Assembly: GCA_017654935.2 (NCBI GenBank)
Contig: CM065706.1
Location: 3,785,961 to 3,849,960 of the forward strand
Direction: 5' to 3'
DNA length: 64,000 bases
DNA from: Phymorhynchus buccinoides
Taxonomy: Eukaryota > Mollusca > Gastropoda > Neogastropoda > Raphitomidae
Of the stretch, positions 1 through 10,834 are shown piece after piece (the stretch's first letter is position 1; the number at the start of each line of letters is the position of its first letter). The notes beneath the pieces were generated by a model. The model did no database searches, was not told the DNA's origin, and saw nothing but the letters and a program-made list of their open reading frames with translations. Both the position numbers and the translations under genes were made by a program.

Positions 1-330
1 TCAAGCAATTTGCAATTATGACATAACATCACAATGATAAGACTTTTGTGCATAACGTGTTGTGTTTATACAACAAACAAACAAGCACACAACAAGTGTA
101 AAGTGACTTTATGTTATTTACAAGAGACACAACAAAACTACTGGATATTTCGGCGAATGCGCCTTTATCAACACAGAGAAACAAGAAAACAGCAAACAGC
201 AAAGATAGCAAAAGGAGCAAAAAACAATACTTCCCCTTTACAATCCAATCTGTGAATGATGCAGTTAACTTGAAACTAAAGAGCAAGTCATGCATTTGTG
301 AACGTAATTCAGGAGAACAGAACAAAAAAT
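1..330. repeat. Interspersed repeat copy (tttcggcgaatgcgccttta)
   Basis: aacaaacaaacaagcacaca, caaaactactggatatttcg and gcgaatgcgcctttatc recur at 6525-6770. A short match lies at 45712-45730. Confidence 0.75.
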
Positions 331-348
331 TGAGAGGTGTGGGAAGAC

Positions 349-349
349 A

Positions 350-387
<38 letters not shown>

Positions 388-417
388 TTATCTTTTTCTG
401 TCTCTCTCTGTCTGTCA

Positions 418-483
<66 letters not shown>

Positions 484-600
484 TGGCACACACATGATAA
501 ATGCACAAAACACATATGTACACACACACACAGTGGACACACACATATGTACACACACACGCGCGCGTGCGCGTGCATGCACGCACCTATGCAGGCACAT
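349..600. repeat. (CA)n, (CT)n and CA/CG microsatellites
   Basis: CA 351-384, CT 418-480, and CA with cgcgcgtgcgcgtgcatgca at 520-595. Confidence 0.95.
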
Positions 601-752
601 GTGCTACCCAATTATGGAAAGTTTAAATTATAAGTACTTGATTTCAAGCGGTTTTTTTATTATTATTAATTCGTTCAGTCTGCCAGAGATTATTCATCTA
701 TTCTCTGGGAGACCACTCACTGAAACCATTAGTCAGCGCTCATAAACGTACC

Positions 753-978
753 ATTAACCCCTTGACTGCCAGAGAAAATTAAAGAAAAATTAATTGTACA
801 AATCATGCCACGAAAAAGACAACTGATAGAGCTAATCTGGCTAAATGGTCTGGGGGTATAACTCTCTTGACTGTTAGAGCAAACGCCAGCATATTAGAGT
901 TATTTCTCTTCATCTGATGACATAATCAGTGATGTCATCAAGTCAGTACGTGATACGTTATACGGCAGTCAAGCTACT
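753..978. mobile_element. Possible TTAA-type MITE, diverged
   Basis: ttaaccccttgactgcc at the left and ggcagtcaag at the right are short inverted ends. The right flank is not TTAA. Confidence 0.35.
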
Positions 979-979
979 T

Positions 980-2300
980 CTGACTATACATCTTCAGATA
1001 TTCTTCCACTGTTCTACTGTTCAATAAGCGTGCGTGCTTATGTGTGTGTGTGTGTGTGTTTGTGTGTGTGTCCACTACACACCATGCACTGCCACCTTTC
1101 GGGGTTGCCATTTTTGCAAGGAGTAAAAGAGCAACACAAACTGTGGAATAGAGCAAAGACAACTTGCAGCCAGCAGCTTAACGCACGCGGGTGGAGAGGA
1201 GTAGGTGGGCTCCCGCGGACAGGTTTTGGGTGGCAGTGGTGGGTCATAGTTATATATACCGTCATTGACTGGCTGTCTGTTGAAAGCCACAATAGCAAAC
1301 AAGTGTGTCGCCGAGTGGCAGATAAGTCCCCGAGCAAGTAAATGTGGGGAGGGGGTAGGTGTAGGGAGGAGATAGCTGCCACGGGGTTAAAACTGCCACG
1401 GGACTTAACTGCCACGGGGCGATTGCTAGTAATAATAATAAGCCATTTAGCTCACTCTTTACTGGCCGATTGCTTCCCTTTACAACTGTTCAATACTACT
1501 GTACGCTATAGCGTACACAGCGTTTAACCATTCACAACTCCGCGAAGCCTGGCAACCCAAACTGGTATAGAAGTGTTCCTCTACGGTCCCTTAATAGTTT
1601 TCAACCAATGAAATCACTTCCCGTCTATTTTTAGTACCGCAATGAATGAAAACGAGTCACTACCCCTCTCTTCGTCTTATGCTTTTTTGTAAATCTGCTA
1701 ATAATAAAAATGTTACTTTGGAATTGCAACATATGCTAGCTTTTATTATTATAAACAATACTGCAAATTTTCAAAACTGTGCGGTTAAGCATTATTTTTT
1801 AAATAATTTTTATGTAATGATGCAAACCCGCCTAGTATGGAATGTTTATGCGCATCATGTACGCTATAGCTGGTCTAATTTAGCGTCACTTATTGTGGCG
1901 GTATGAGCTGATGAGGTTTATCCGAGGCGTGGTTACCGCTACACATATCTATAGATAAAAACTCGGGACTTTACTGGTGTTGCACTGCCTCCTGGCATTG
2001 CCTCCAGTATTGTTCCCACCATCTTTGCATTTACAAATGTCCCATATGTGTCTGATTCAGACCAAGAGGACGTAAAACTCCATTTTCGCCAATAGTATAG
2101 AGAGTTAACAAAGAGTCTGCTAAAACTACTAAAAGGAAAAATCATCTTCTTGTACAGCTCATGTTATTGTTGCCTCCCCCACCCCCACCCCCACCCCCCC
2201 CCCCTACCCCTAATGCAGGCTAATGTCATCCACTAATAAAAATCCATTTGAGCAAAGAGTCTACGAAAACAGCTAAAAGGCCTGATTAGTAAGGATTTGC
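980..2300. other. No gene seen
   Basis: A GT run at 1040-1072, a perfect 16-bp palindrome gtacgctatagcgtac at 1500-1515, and a C/A-rich tract at 2175-2210. No supported coding exon. Confidence 0.4.
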
Positions 2301-2305
2301 GTTTC

Positions 2306-2492
2306 TTCTTCTGCGTTCCCAGGCCATATGGCCACAATGGATAAGGTATTACGTGTCCATTTTTCAGTTTTCGCTGGTCTCCCCGCTGTGTACAGCCGAC
2401 ACGTTCCGATTTCGGAGGAGCTCGAAGTAAAAAAATATTTGGAAGATTTCAATTTTTTTTTTTTAAAGGGCAGGAGAATGGGGCCAATAAGG
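2306..2492 (+). repeat. 'ggccatatggccacaatgg' repeat copy
   Basis: cttctgcgttcccaggccat, ctccccgctgtgtacagccg and ggaggagctcgaagt match 56110-56270. Confidence 0.75.
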
Positions 2493-2517
2493 AATGTTGT
2501 TTTTGTTGTCTGTTGAT

Positions 2518-2590
2518 GAATAATTGATTGTAAAGCGCTTTGGGCTCATCTGAGGTAAAGCGCTATATAAATGTACTATTATTATAATAA
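2518..2590 (+). mobile_element. SINE/LINE-type 3' tail
   Basis: attgtaaagcgctttgggct and agcgctatataaatgtacta followed by ttattataataa is a widespread retroposon 3' tail pattern. A similar piece lies at 16015-16090 in reverse. Confidence 0.55.
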
Positions 2591-2641
2591 GGCAGAAAAA
2601 GGTAGTAGATGATAGAAAGCAAAGGTGAAAAAAAAAAAAAA

Positions 2642-2888
2642 GAGGCTTATATTGTGAAAATTTCGTGCAAACGATTTGGCGGCCATTAGAAAAGAGACGG
2701 CACACACCTTCTCTTTGGGTGGAATAATTTGACTTCCAGCACCTCCGCCAAGGAGGAATGGCCAATTTGATGGTTTGATTTATAGGAAACCAGAGCAAAG
2801 TGAGTGTTGCAATCTCTGTAAAGGGTGTCTTTCTGGTGATCTCGACGTGTTTCTTACAAAAACCCATCCGTCAGGGTGTGCCTTTAAG
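2642..2888. mobile_element. Half copy of the 24494-25018 MITE
   Basis: gcacctccgccaaggaggaa, gaaaccagagcaaagtgagt and acccatccgtcagggtgt match one arm, ending gcctttaag. Confidence 0.7.
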
Positions 2889-3055
2889 TGATTAAGGGCT
2901 TCGTTGTTTTCATGAAAATGGCCACTGTGTTCCAGGTCTCCGTTAATGGGGGGCATTGTTTTACTGAAAGCTTTCAATCAACAAGGGCTTTTTATCTGGA
3001 TGCAAATACTGTCTTTATTGCTGTCTGCTCACAAAGTGCTATTAGTTTGTTTGTT

Positions 3056-3059
<4 letters not shown>

Positions 3060-3126
<67 letters not shown>

Positions 3127-3421
3127 CCTCTCTCCCTCCCCCCCTCCCCCTCTCTCACTTTCCCTCCCTCTCTCTCTCTTTCCCTCCCCTCTCTCTCTCT
3201 CTCTCTCTCCCTTCCTCCCTCCCTCATTCTCTCTGCTTTAGTGTGCGTATAATTATGTGAGTGTGCTTGTGCGAGTGTGTTTTTGGGTGTGTGTAATGAG
3301 TGTGTGTGTGAGGGTGTGCGTATGGGCTGGTGTTATGGAGTGTGCGTGTGTGTATGTTCATATTGAAAACTATGTGCTACTGTTGTGCATGTTTTGTGTT
3401 AGTGTGTTCTTGTCATGATAG

Positions 3422-3483
<62 letters not shown>

Positions 3484-3580
3484 ACCCCCCCTCCCTCTCT
3501 CTCTCTCTCTCTCCCCCCCTCTCTCTCTCTCTCCATCGCTCTCTCTCCCTCCCACCCCCTCCTGTGTGTGTGTGTGTGTA
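3060..3580. repeat. Two (CT)n tracts with CCCT flanks and GT strings
   Basis: CT at 3060-3125 and 3424-3480, imperfect CT/C between 3126 and 3235 and 3483-3560, GT at 3563-3578. Confidence 0.95.
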
Positions 3581-3744
3581 TATGAAGCCTGGTCGCAGGA
3601 TAGATGCTATCTATACTGATCCACACAAAAAACGTTGCAAATCATTCACTGATTCAGCTTGCGTTTGGCAATGAAGGTGGTTTGTGAGGCAGATAGCTTG
3701 CATGCATATTGCTTGTGCTGATGCATAATATAATTATTAGGTTA

Positions 3745-3966
3745 GGTTAGGTGCATTATAGTCACAGAGGCGTCTCTGTGAAATTCGGGTTGCTCCCACC
3801 TGGAGAGCAAGTCGCAGCCAGAGGCGCGCCACCCCATTTTTTTTTATTTTTTTTTTTTTTTTTTTTTTTTGCATGCGATTTTTGTGTGACTGGTGATGAA
3901 GGAAGGGAGGGGGTAAATTTTGACCAATTGACAACTTTTTTTGTTGCCACTGGGTTTAACGTGTGC
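3745..3966 (-). mobile_element. SINE S1 fragment without head
   Basis: agtcacagaggcgtctctgt and cccacctggagagcaagtcg, then a T-run (3839-3870), ending gggtttaacgtgtgctaag. The tRNA-like part is missing. Confidence 0.7.
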
Positions 3967-4079
3967 TAAGATATATATACACGTATATGCGGCTATGTAA
4001 CGGGCAGCACAGCATGCGTTTGTTTGTGTGGCCAGTATACACAGTCGGTATCTTTGCTGACGTAAAAAAGGTGGCTGTG

Positions 4080-4430
4080 TATTGAAAAGGCATCCTCCCT
4101 GTGGGGATACCGGGGGATCTATGGAAAAAATAGTTCCCCCACCTTCTGGAAGTTCTGTGCTTTTAGCTTCCTCTAATCTGTTACTCTCTTTGACTCTTGC
4201 CTTTTTCCTTGCTTTCTATCATCTACTGACTTATTGGCCCATTCTCCTGCCATTTTTCAACAACAAAAATCCAAATAATTTTTCTCCTTTGAGCTCCTCC
4301 GAAATCAGAATGTGTCGGCTGTATGCAGCGGGGAGACCAGTGAAAACTGAAAACCGGACACATATGTTACCTTACCTTACCCATTATGGCCATATGGCCT
4401 GGGAACGCAGAAGAAGAAGAAGAGGCACGA
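4080..4430 (-). repeat. R330-tail plus 'ggccatatggcc' repeat
   Basis: ctgtggggataccgggggat, ccaccttctggaagttctgt, ttggcccattctcctgcc and cccattatggccatatggcc. Confidence 0.75.
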
Positions 4431-4823
4431 CTATGGCATTAATGTGGGTGGCCAGTATGCATGATATGGTAATGAGGTATGCTGACTTAATAGACGATTT
4501 TCTGGAGAGAAAAAAATGAGGGGAGAGCACTTCATGAAAATGAGAGTTGTTTACCTCAACTGAGTCGGACAAACCATAGCAACCATGGCTTGGAAGAGTG
4601 AAACCAGGATGCGAGTGAACAATTTGCAAACTTTTTTATTTTTTTTATTTTTATTTTTATAAATAAGAGAAATGAGGGGTGGAAAGTGGCAAAAAAACCA
4701 ACCTGATCAAACTTGCAAAATGTGATGTACAAATATAAATGACGTCAACTTTAGAATGACGCACTGTATTATTCGTCGTGTGTGTCTACTCAAACACATG
4801 AGGCGATGGCTAATTAAGCCAAA

Positions 4824-5003
4824 TACAGTGGAACCTCCCTTATAAGACCTCCCATTATAAGACTCCCTCCCATATTATATATAAGACCTACTTCTCTTGT
4901 CCTTCTTTGTCAGTATTAATATTACCTCCCTGAAAAGACCCCTCCCTTATAAGACCTCATTTTGGATGATTTTTGAAGGTCTTCTAAGGGAGGTTCTACT
5001 GTA
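4824..5003. mobile_element. 'acctcccttataagac' MITE, complete copy
   Basis: tacagtggaacctcccttat at the left, ctaagggaggttctactgta at the right; TA flanks. Confidence 0.8.
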
Positions 5004-5107
5004 TAACTTCCTGTTTGTCCGACTCTGCCAGGCAAGATCACTCCCACACACCATGAAATTACTCCCATTAATTATTTCTGAACAATCCCTATTGGCTATA
5101 TAAAATT

Positions 5108-6190
5108 AAAAGGCAACACTTTTGCATTTGTTTGGGTGGCCAGTATGCACTGTCATTGTGATGTTAACAGGTGGATGTATAAAGGTCAACACTTTTGCAT
5201 TTGTTTGGGTGGCCAGTATACACAGTCATTGTGATATCAACAGGTGGATGTATAAAGGTCAACACTTTTGCATTTGTTTGGGTGGCCAGTATACACAGTC
5301 ATTGTGATATCAACAGGTGGATGTATAAAAGGCAACACTTTTGCATTTGTTTGGGTGGCCAGTATACACAGTCATTGTGATATCAACAGGTGGATGTATA
5401 AAAGGCAACACTTTTGCATTTGTTTGGGTGGCCAGTATGCACAGTTATTGTGATATCAACAGGTGGATGTATAAAAGGCAACACTTTTGCATTTGTTTGG
5501 GTGGCCAGTATACACAGTCATTGTGATATCAACAGGTGGATGTATAAAAGGCAACACCTTTGCATTTGTTTGGGTGGCCAGTATACACAGTCATTGTGAT
5601 ATCAACAGGTGGATGTATAAAAGGCAACACCTTTGCATTTGTTTGGGTGGCCAGTATACACAGTCATTGTGATATCAACAGGTGGATGTATAAAAGGCAA
5701 CACCTTTGCATTTGTTTGGGTGGCCAGTATACACAGTCATTGTGATATCAACAGGTGGATGTATAAAAGGCAACACTTTTGCATTTGTTTGGGTGGCCAG
5801 TATACACAGTCATTGTGATATCAACAGGTGGATGTATAAAAGGCAACACCTTTGCATTTGTTTGGGTGGCCAGTATACACAGTCATTGTGATATCAACAG
5901 GTGGATGTATAAAAGGCAACACTTTTGCATTTGTTTGGGTGGCCAGTATACACAGTGTGGGTGCTGACATTTACAGCTAGCGGTGTGTAAAAGGCAGCCC
6001 TGCATGCATTTGTTTGGGTGGCCAGTATATACACATTCTGGTTGTTTCAACAACAACAAAATTATAATACATAAAGTGTCTATTTAATTAAGTAGCATTT
6101 GTTTGGGTGTCCAGTATACAATTTTTTATGTAGACAAGTGTCTAATAGGCATCGGTGTAGCATTTGTTTGGGTGTCCAGTGTACACTTAG
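5108..6190 (+). repeat. 73-bp satellite array: 12 near-identical copies plus degenerate tail
   Basis: Unit aaaaggcaacacttttgcat + ttgtttgggtggccagtata + cacagtcattgtgatatcaa + caggtggatgtat. Twelve copies lie between 5108 and 5960 with 1-3 differences each (for example cacttttgc/cacctttgc). Three decayed copies follow to 6190, and isolated relatives are at 4010-4045 and 4440-4465. Confidence 0.97.
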
Positions 6191-6524
6191 TCTTTGACCA
6201 ACACAGACCGTGTGCTATATAATGGGCAGCTCGGCTTCGAAGCGGTCACCGACAGTTGGAAGGCAGCGAGTGGCTGGCTGTTTAGCCGCTGGTCATGTTG
6301 GCTGCTAGACTCCAACATCGTTAAGAAACGCGACACCTCCGCAATCAGTGACTGGCTTTGATTAACCTGAGCTTTCAGTGTGTTAGAAAGTGTCAAGTCA
6401 AGTCGAAATGATCTCTATTGACGATAAAGGAATAAGCTAAACAAAGCTTTTTTTCATCCTTGTTGACGTTCCTCGGGTGTCGAGGAGTTTGCAAGATTTT
6501 GAATCAAAACTAAGACAGTTAGAA

Positions 6525-6770
6525 AAAGATACAACAAACAAACAACTACACGACAAGTGTAACGTGACGTTATTTTATTCACGAGAGACAAGACAAAACT
6601 ACTGGATATTTCGGCGAATGCGCCTTTATCGACATAGACAAACAATTAAACAGCAAAATATATCAAAAGGAGCAAAAGGCAGGCAACAAAAGGAGCAAAA
6701 TACCAAGATCAAAATTAAAAAACCAATGCTTCCCCTCTACAGTCCAATGCGTAAATGATAGAAAAAGATA
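6525..6770. repeat. Copy of the 1-330 interspersed repeat
   Basis: gacaaaactactggatattt and cggcgaatgcgcctttatcg, followed by A-rich aaaggagcaaaa strings. Confidence 0.75.
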
Positions 6771-6914
6771 CTTTTATGTGGAAATGAGTCGGTCCTTCAA
6801 AAGTCTCGCTTTTACTTACCTACTTAGCTGACCATTTTTGGGCCAGAAATACAGTTCTAAACCATCCTTCCAAAAACACACGGAACGCAGGAAAGTGTAT
6901 TCTGCCAGAAAAGA

Positions 6915-7025
6915 TCATGTGACTGACGTCAGAAAAGAGTTAGCGTCATGTGACTGACGTCAGAAAAGAGTTAGCGTCATGTGACTGACGTCAGAAAAGA
7001 GTTAGCGTCATGTGACTGGAGTTGA
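6915..7025 (+). promoter_or_regulatory. Three tandem CRE/ATF palindromes in a 31-bp repeat
   Basis: TGACGTCA occurs at 6924-6931, 6955-6962 and 6986-6993 inside the unit atgtgactgacgtcagaaaa + gagttagcgtc. A fourth unit (tgtgactggagttgacctca) lacks the site. It lies about 930 bp upstream of the GPCR start. A regulatory role is inference from the motif. Confidence 0.5.
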
Positions 7026-7104
7026 CCTCATGTGACTGACGGTGGCTTCAGACATTATTAGGGTACATTGAAACCTTTGGCATTGTTGAGCCGCTTGGTA
7101 TCAC

Positions 7105-7475
7105 GGGTATCACTAGACGCCTGATATTATTGTGGGGGACCATATAGCGATATTGACGATGAAAGAAGTAGCTACAAATTGAGGCTGTGATTGAAGTAAA
7201 CAGGTATCACTAGACACCTGATATTATTGTGGGGGGGCTATTCAGAAAGAAGTAGCAACAAGTTGAGGCTGTGATTGAACTAAACAGGTATCACTAGAGA
7301 CCTGGTATTATTGTGGGGGGACTATTCAGCGATATTGACGTTAAAGAAATCGCAACCAATTGAGGCTGTGATTGAAGTAAACAGGTATCATTAGACGCCT
7401 GATATGATTGCGAGGGGACCACACAGCGATATTGAAGAAGAAAGAAGTAGCAACAAATTGAGGCTGTGATTGAAA
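7105..7475 (+). repeat. Four tandem ~85-96 bp units upstream of the GPCR
   Basis: Units start at 7107, 7201, 7285 and 7381 with caggtatcactagacacctg, then tattattgtgggggg, gatattgacg and ttgaggctgtgattgaagta. Confidence 0.92.
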
Positions 7476-7921
7476 TAAAACGAGAATGAACTTCCGGAAA
7501 AGAAGCACACGAAAAAGAGAGGGAGGGGTGGGGGGTGGGGAGTGAAATTTTATAACTTTTATGCACAACACACCTGAACATTTCCAGCGATGGATTGTGG
7601 ATTGAAAACAGACATGGAACAATGTTTTAGAATTGATCTGAAAATGATCTTAGAAAAAGATTTTGAGGCAATCTTTTGTTGCTGAGAAACAAAATGGTTA
7701 TTTTGCACATTTTACCAGCGTGTGATTTGTTTTTAGACATGACTTTTCTGTTTTTAGCTTCTTTTTCGCATTTTAAATGTTTCACTCAGCTTTGACATCT
7801 GAGCTTTAAATTTAGTACAGAACATACAGTATCAATTGAATTCAACAATACAAGTGATTGCATGACGAAAGAAGCCAAGCGAAAGTATATCATCAAGCAA
7901 CGAACAAATAAAACAACGTGA

Positions 7922-8971
7922 ATGGAACACCCTGTAGACCTTTCCCCTCCCACCCCCACCCTCCACACGGCTGGGGCCGGGGCCGGTAACTACGCAGGAG
8001 AAGATGATCATAATTATGGAGATGATTACGCGGGGGAAGAGATGCTCGCATCCTCGGTGGCCGTGCTGTGCGGTCTCTACGTCGTCAGCACCCTGGTGGG
8101 AATCTGCGGCAGTTCCCTCATTGTCTTCACCCTCCTGAGCGACGCCCGGTTCCGCCACGAGTCGGCCACCTATGTCAGCTACCTGACCAACGTCGTTGTC
8201 ACCGACCTCTTCTTCCAGCTCTACTACTTCCCCCTGGTGGCCGCCGGGCTCCTGATTGGTCGATACCCCGTGGTGAACCACGCCCACTGCGTTGTCAACG
8301 GGTTCCTGCTGTTCGCCGGCTCCATCGTCTTCATGCTCACGCTGGTGGCCATCTCCGTGGACCGGTACGTGCTGGTGTGTCATCGCCACGTCCACGCCCG
8401 GTACTTCTCCAGGAGGAGCTCCAGCGCGGTGTGTCTCGTGCTGTGGGTGGCCTCGGGGCTGGTCTGCGTGCCTTCCACCGTGGACGGCACGCTGGGTTTC
8501 GACCCCAAGACCCACATGTGCTTCCTGCAGCACCACCTCAGGGCTTTCACTGTGGGCCACGGGGTCACCATCGGCGCGGTGATCGTCACTGTCGTGGCCA
8601 TGGCGATCCCCAACGCACTGATCTACCGCGCTTACCTTTCGGCGAGGAACCGCGTGGCTCCTGCTGGGAGGGAAGGGCTGCCCAACGGTGGGAGTCAGGA
8701 CGTGGCGGTTTCTGGCAGCGACATCGCCCTGCTGCGCGCCCTGCTCACTGTCTGCCTGGCGTTCTTCCTCCTGACCTTCCCCGCCACGCTGCTGTTCATC
8801 CTTCGCACCAGCCTCTACGTCTCCCCCTTTGTCTATGGCCTGTCCATCTGGCTGTACGCCGTCAACTCCTCCACCAACTGGGTCATCTACGGCCTCATGA
8901 ACTCGCGGTTCCGCTCGGGGTACACCCGCGCCGTGCAGAGGATGAAGGCCTGTCTCAACAGGACTGGCTGA
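7922..8971 (+). CDS. Rhodopsin-class (class A) G protein-coupled receptor, single exon, ligand unknown
   Basis: This 349-residue protein has seven hydrophobic segments, at roughly residues 44-71, 84-111, 123-151, 168-184, 210-236, 268-296 and 303-325. Class A landmarks are visible: Asp95 in TM2, Cys123 at the start of TM3 paired with Cys200 in the second extracellular loop, an intact DRY motif at 147-149, Pro230 in TM5 and Pro287 in TM6. Three landmarks depart from the norm: the TM1 Asn is replaced in ICGSSLIV, the TM6 CWxP is LTFP, and the TM7 NPxxY is NWVIY (319-323). The N-terminus is acidic with no N-glycosylation sequon; the tail is short, with Cys344 as a possible palmitoylation site. 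The ATG at 7922 is the first Met of the frame and gives a normal N-terminus. The coding DNA is clearly richer in GC than its flanks. It should signal at the plasma membrane through a G protein. The ligand cannot be assigned; peptide, amine and orphan receptors all remain possible. Confidence 0.9.
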   Translation: MEHPVDLSPPTPTLHTAGAGAGNYAGEDDHNYGDDYAGEEMLASSVAVLCGLYVVSTLVGICGSSLIVFTLLSDARFRHESATYVSYLTNVVVTDLFFQLYYFPLVAAGLLIGRYPVVNHAHCVVNGFLLFAGSIVFMLTLVAISVDRYVLVCHRHVHARYFSRRSSSAVCLVLWVASGLVCVPSTVDGTLGFDPKTHMCFLQHHLRAFTVGHGVTIGAVIVTVVAMAIPNALIYRAYLSARNRVAPAGREGLPNGGSQDVAVSGSDIALLRALLTVCLAFFLLTFPATLLFILRTSLYVSPFVYGLSIWLYAVNSSTNWVIYGLMNSRFRSGYTRAVQRMKACLNRTG

Positions 8972-8999
8972 GACAGAGAGAGAGGGAGGGAGGGAGGTC

Positions 9000-9435
9000 A
9001 TTTTTGAGATCGAAAAGAAACCAGCTGAGTATAGAAATAGTTCTTATGAGTGAATAAGCATGAACTAAATGTATCAATGCCACTTGTAATGCTGTTTTTA
9101 AAGACCCAGTGACCTGACACGGTTAAGTCCCTTGGTTTTCTGGGTTGCTGTGACCCACATATAGATTTCCCCAAGTTCAAATTGAGGCTGCTCTTTAAAC
9201 TGATGTGTCGGTTTCAATTTGGGGCCATTTATATGGGAGTCAGACCTGGTCAAAACAAGATTTCTTTCCAGTTATAAGAGGGAAAACATGTGAAACCCGA
9301 GATTATGACACGTGATCGGGTGGATCTTTAAGGCTTAGGTTGCTAAAAGGCTCCAGGTTCAGGAGGCTTCAGCCTTTTTCTTCAGCCTTTTCTGGATTCT
9401 TTTCAACCTAAATCATAATTTATCAATCTCATGCC
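9000..9435. other. GPCR downstream sequence, no gene seen
   Basis: Short GA run after the stop (8973-8998) and unique sequence. No clear poly(A) signal was identified. Confidence 0.4.
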
Positions 9436-9439
9436 TGAG

Positions 9440-9585
9440 TATACTATAGACGGTCCTAGAGGCGGGATAGAGGGTCCCAGTGGCATTGCGAATGCTAAAG
9501 AGTTATTTCTAGTGCATCCCTGGGACCCCCTGCATGTTCTTTTAGAGGGTCATTTAGAATTTTATTGCTTGGGAGCCCTAGAGAG
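9440..9585. mobile_element. Partial copy of the CAGGGCTCCCA MITE
   Basis: gcgggatagagggtcccagt, gtgcatccctgggaccccct and ttgggagccctagag. Confidence 0.7.
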
Positions 9586-10271
9586 AGAGACTCAGAGAGA
9601 GGGGTGACTCATGAATTCCACCGGGGGTATGGGGTCTACATTTGCTGTGCAGACAGTGAACTGAATGTACTTTAAATTAATATTTAGCAGCTGAATATAT
9701 TTAATAGACGATTTATTAAAAAAACAACTAGGGGAGAGCACTTCGTGAAAATTAGAGTTGCTAACCTCCATTACTCGGTCAAATGCCATAGCTACAATGC
9801 AACAATGGCGTCGAAGCTTGAAACCGCAGGATGCGAGTCAGTGACTTGCAAACATTTTTTTAAATAAAAAATTAGGGGTGGCCAGAAGCCACAAACTGAT
9901 AAAACTTGCAGAAACTATAAATGACAAATTTTTAGAATGACGCACGGTGTTCTAAGTGCTGTATGTCTGCTCAAACACACGAGTCGATAGGCTACGAGAG
10001 CTGATGGTAGAGTGACTTCCCCTGTTTGACCGATGGAATTAGGCAAGATCACTCCCACACACCATGAAATTACTCCCCTTAATTATTTCTGAACAATTCC
10101 CATTGGCAGACCTGCCCCCTTGCGCTAGTGGTGCGAGCGTCGTAAAAGCCCTTTGTGCGTTATGTTAGCATGCGTTTACTTAGAATGGTCTGCCTCTATA
10201 GAACTGGATGAGGGGGTGGGGTTGGGAGATGCATAAATGTTGCTGGGGGTATCAGGGTGTGTGTGCATTCA

Positions 10272-10308
10272 CTGTGCAGAGAATGAAGGCCTGTCTTAAC
10301 AGGAGTGG
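10272..10308 (+). pseudogene. Short stretch matching the 3' end of the GPCR coding sequence
   Basis: tgtgcagagaatgaaggcct + gtcttaacaggagtgg against GPCR gtgcagaggatgaaggcctg + tctcaacaggactgg: about 31 of 35 bases match. It may be a duplicated fragment or a shared dispersed repeat. Confidence 0.4.
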
Positions 10309-10362
10309 GGGGGGGGGGGGGGGATGTAGCTGTAGCTGGGGGGGGGGGGGGGGGGGGGGGGA
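10309..10362. repeat. Two G-tracts
   Basis: G runs at 10307-10323 and 10340-10361, separated by atgtagctgtagct. Confidence 0.95.
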
Positions 10363-10624
10363 GACCATGAACTTGTGATTCCAATCAGAATGCATTGGGT
10401 TACAGGTGAGTGTGTCACAAAACGTAGCAAAAATGTCACCTGGTCTAGTGATTTTAAAGGAGTCTATAATAATAATTTAATAATATATATATTTTTTACG
10501 TTTTCTTGAAAAAACGCATCGGACGAAAATGTGCTTCGTTTTGTGACACAATAGCCTAAAACCCACGTAGGGCTGCGTTTCTGAACTCTTTGTGAATTGC
10601 GATCCGCCATGATGATGAACATGT

Positions 10625-10780
10625 TGTCGTACCTGGCTAAAAGACTCCAGGGATCATCCCAACATCAGAAGCACTTGAACACTGGCACAAGCTAGGGATG
10701 AGAACATTATGTGTGTGACCGTTTTTTGATTACCCCGCCACGTGGGCAGCCACACCCTGACTTTGAAGGGTCTTGGAGAG
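10625..10780 (-). repeat. 'gatgatccctggagt' family copy, reverse
   Basis: aagactccagggatcatccc, agctagggatgagaacat and ttaccccgccacgtgggc. Confidence 0.75.
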
Positions 10781-10788
10781 TGCATGAT

Positions 10789-10834
10789 GTTATGCTAGGA
10801 GCTTGTCATGGCCATGACAAGCTCCTAGCATAAC
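10789..10834. repeat. Perfect 46-bp palindrome
   Basis: gttatgctaggagcttgtca + tgg and its exact reverse complement meet without a loop at atggccat. A single arm recurs near 49641-49663. Confidence 0.95.

Noticed and set aside
5108..5960. 73-bp array as a CRISPR array
   Set aside because: There are no unique spacers between repeats (the whole unit repeats), no cas genes, and the sequence is eukaryotic.
7832..9001. 389-codon frame antisense to the GPCR
   Set aside because: It is the complementary shadow of a GC-rich coding exon. It is low-complexity (His, Gly, Val) with no domain, while the forward strand encodes a clear receptor.
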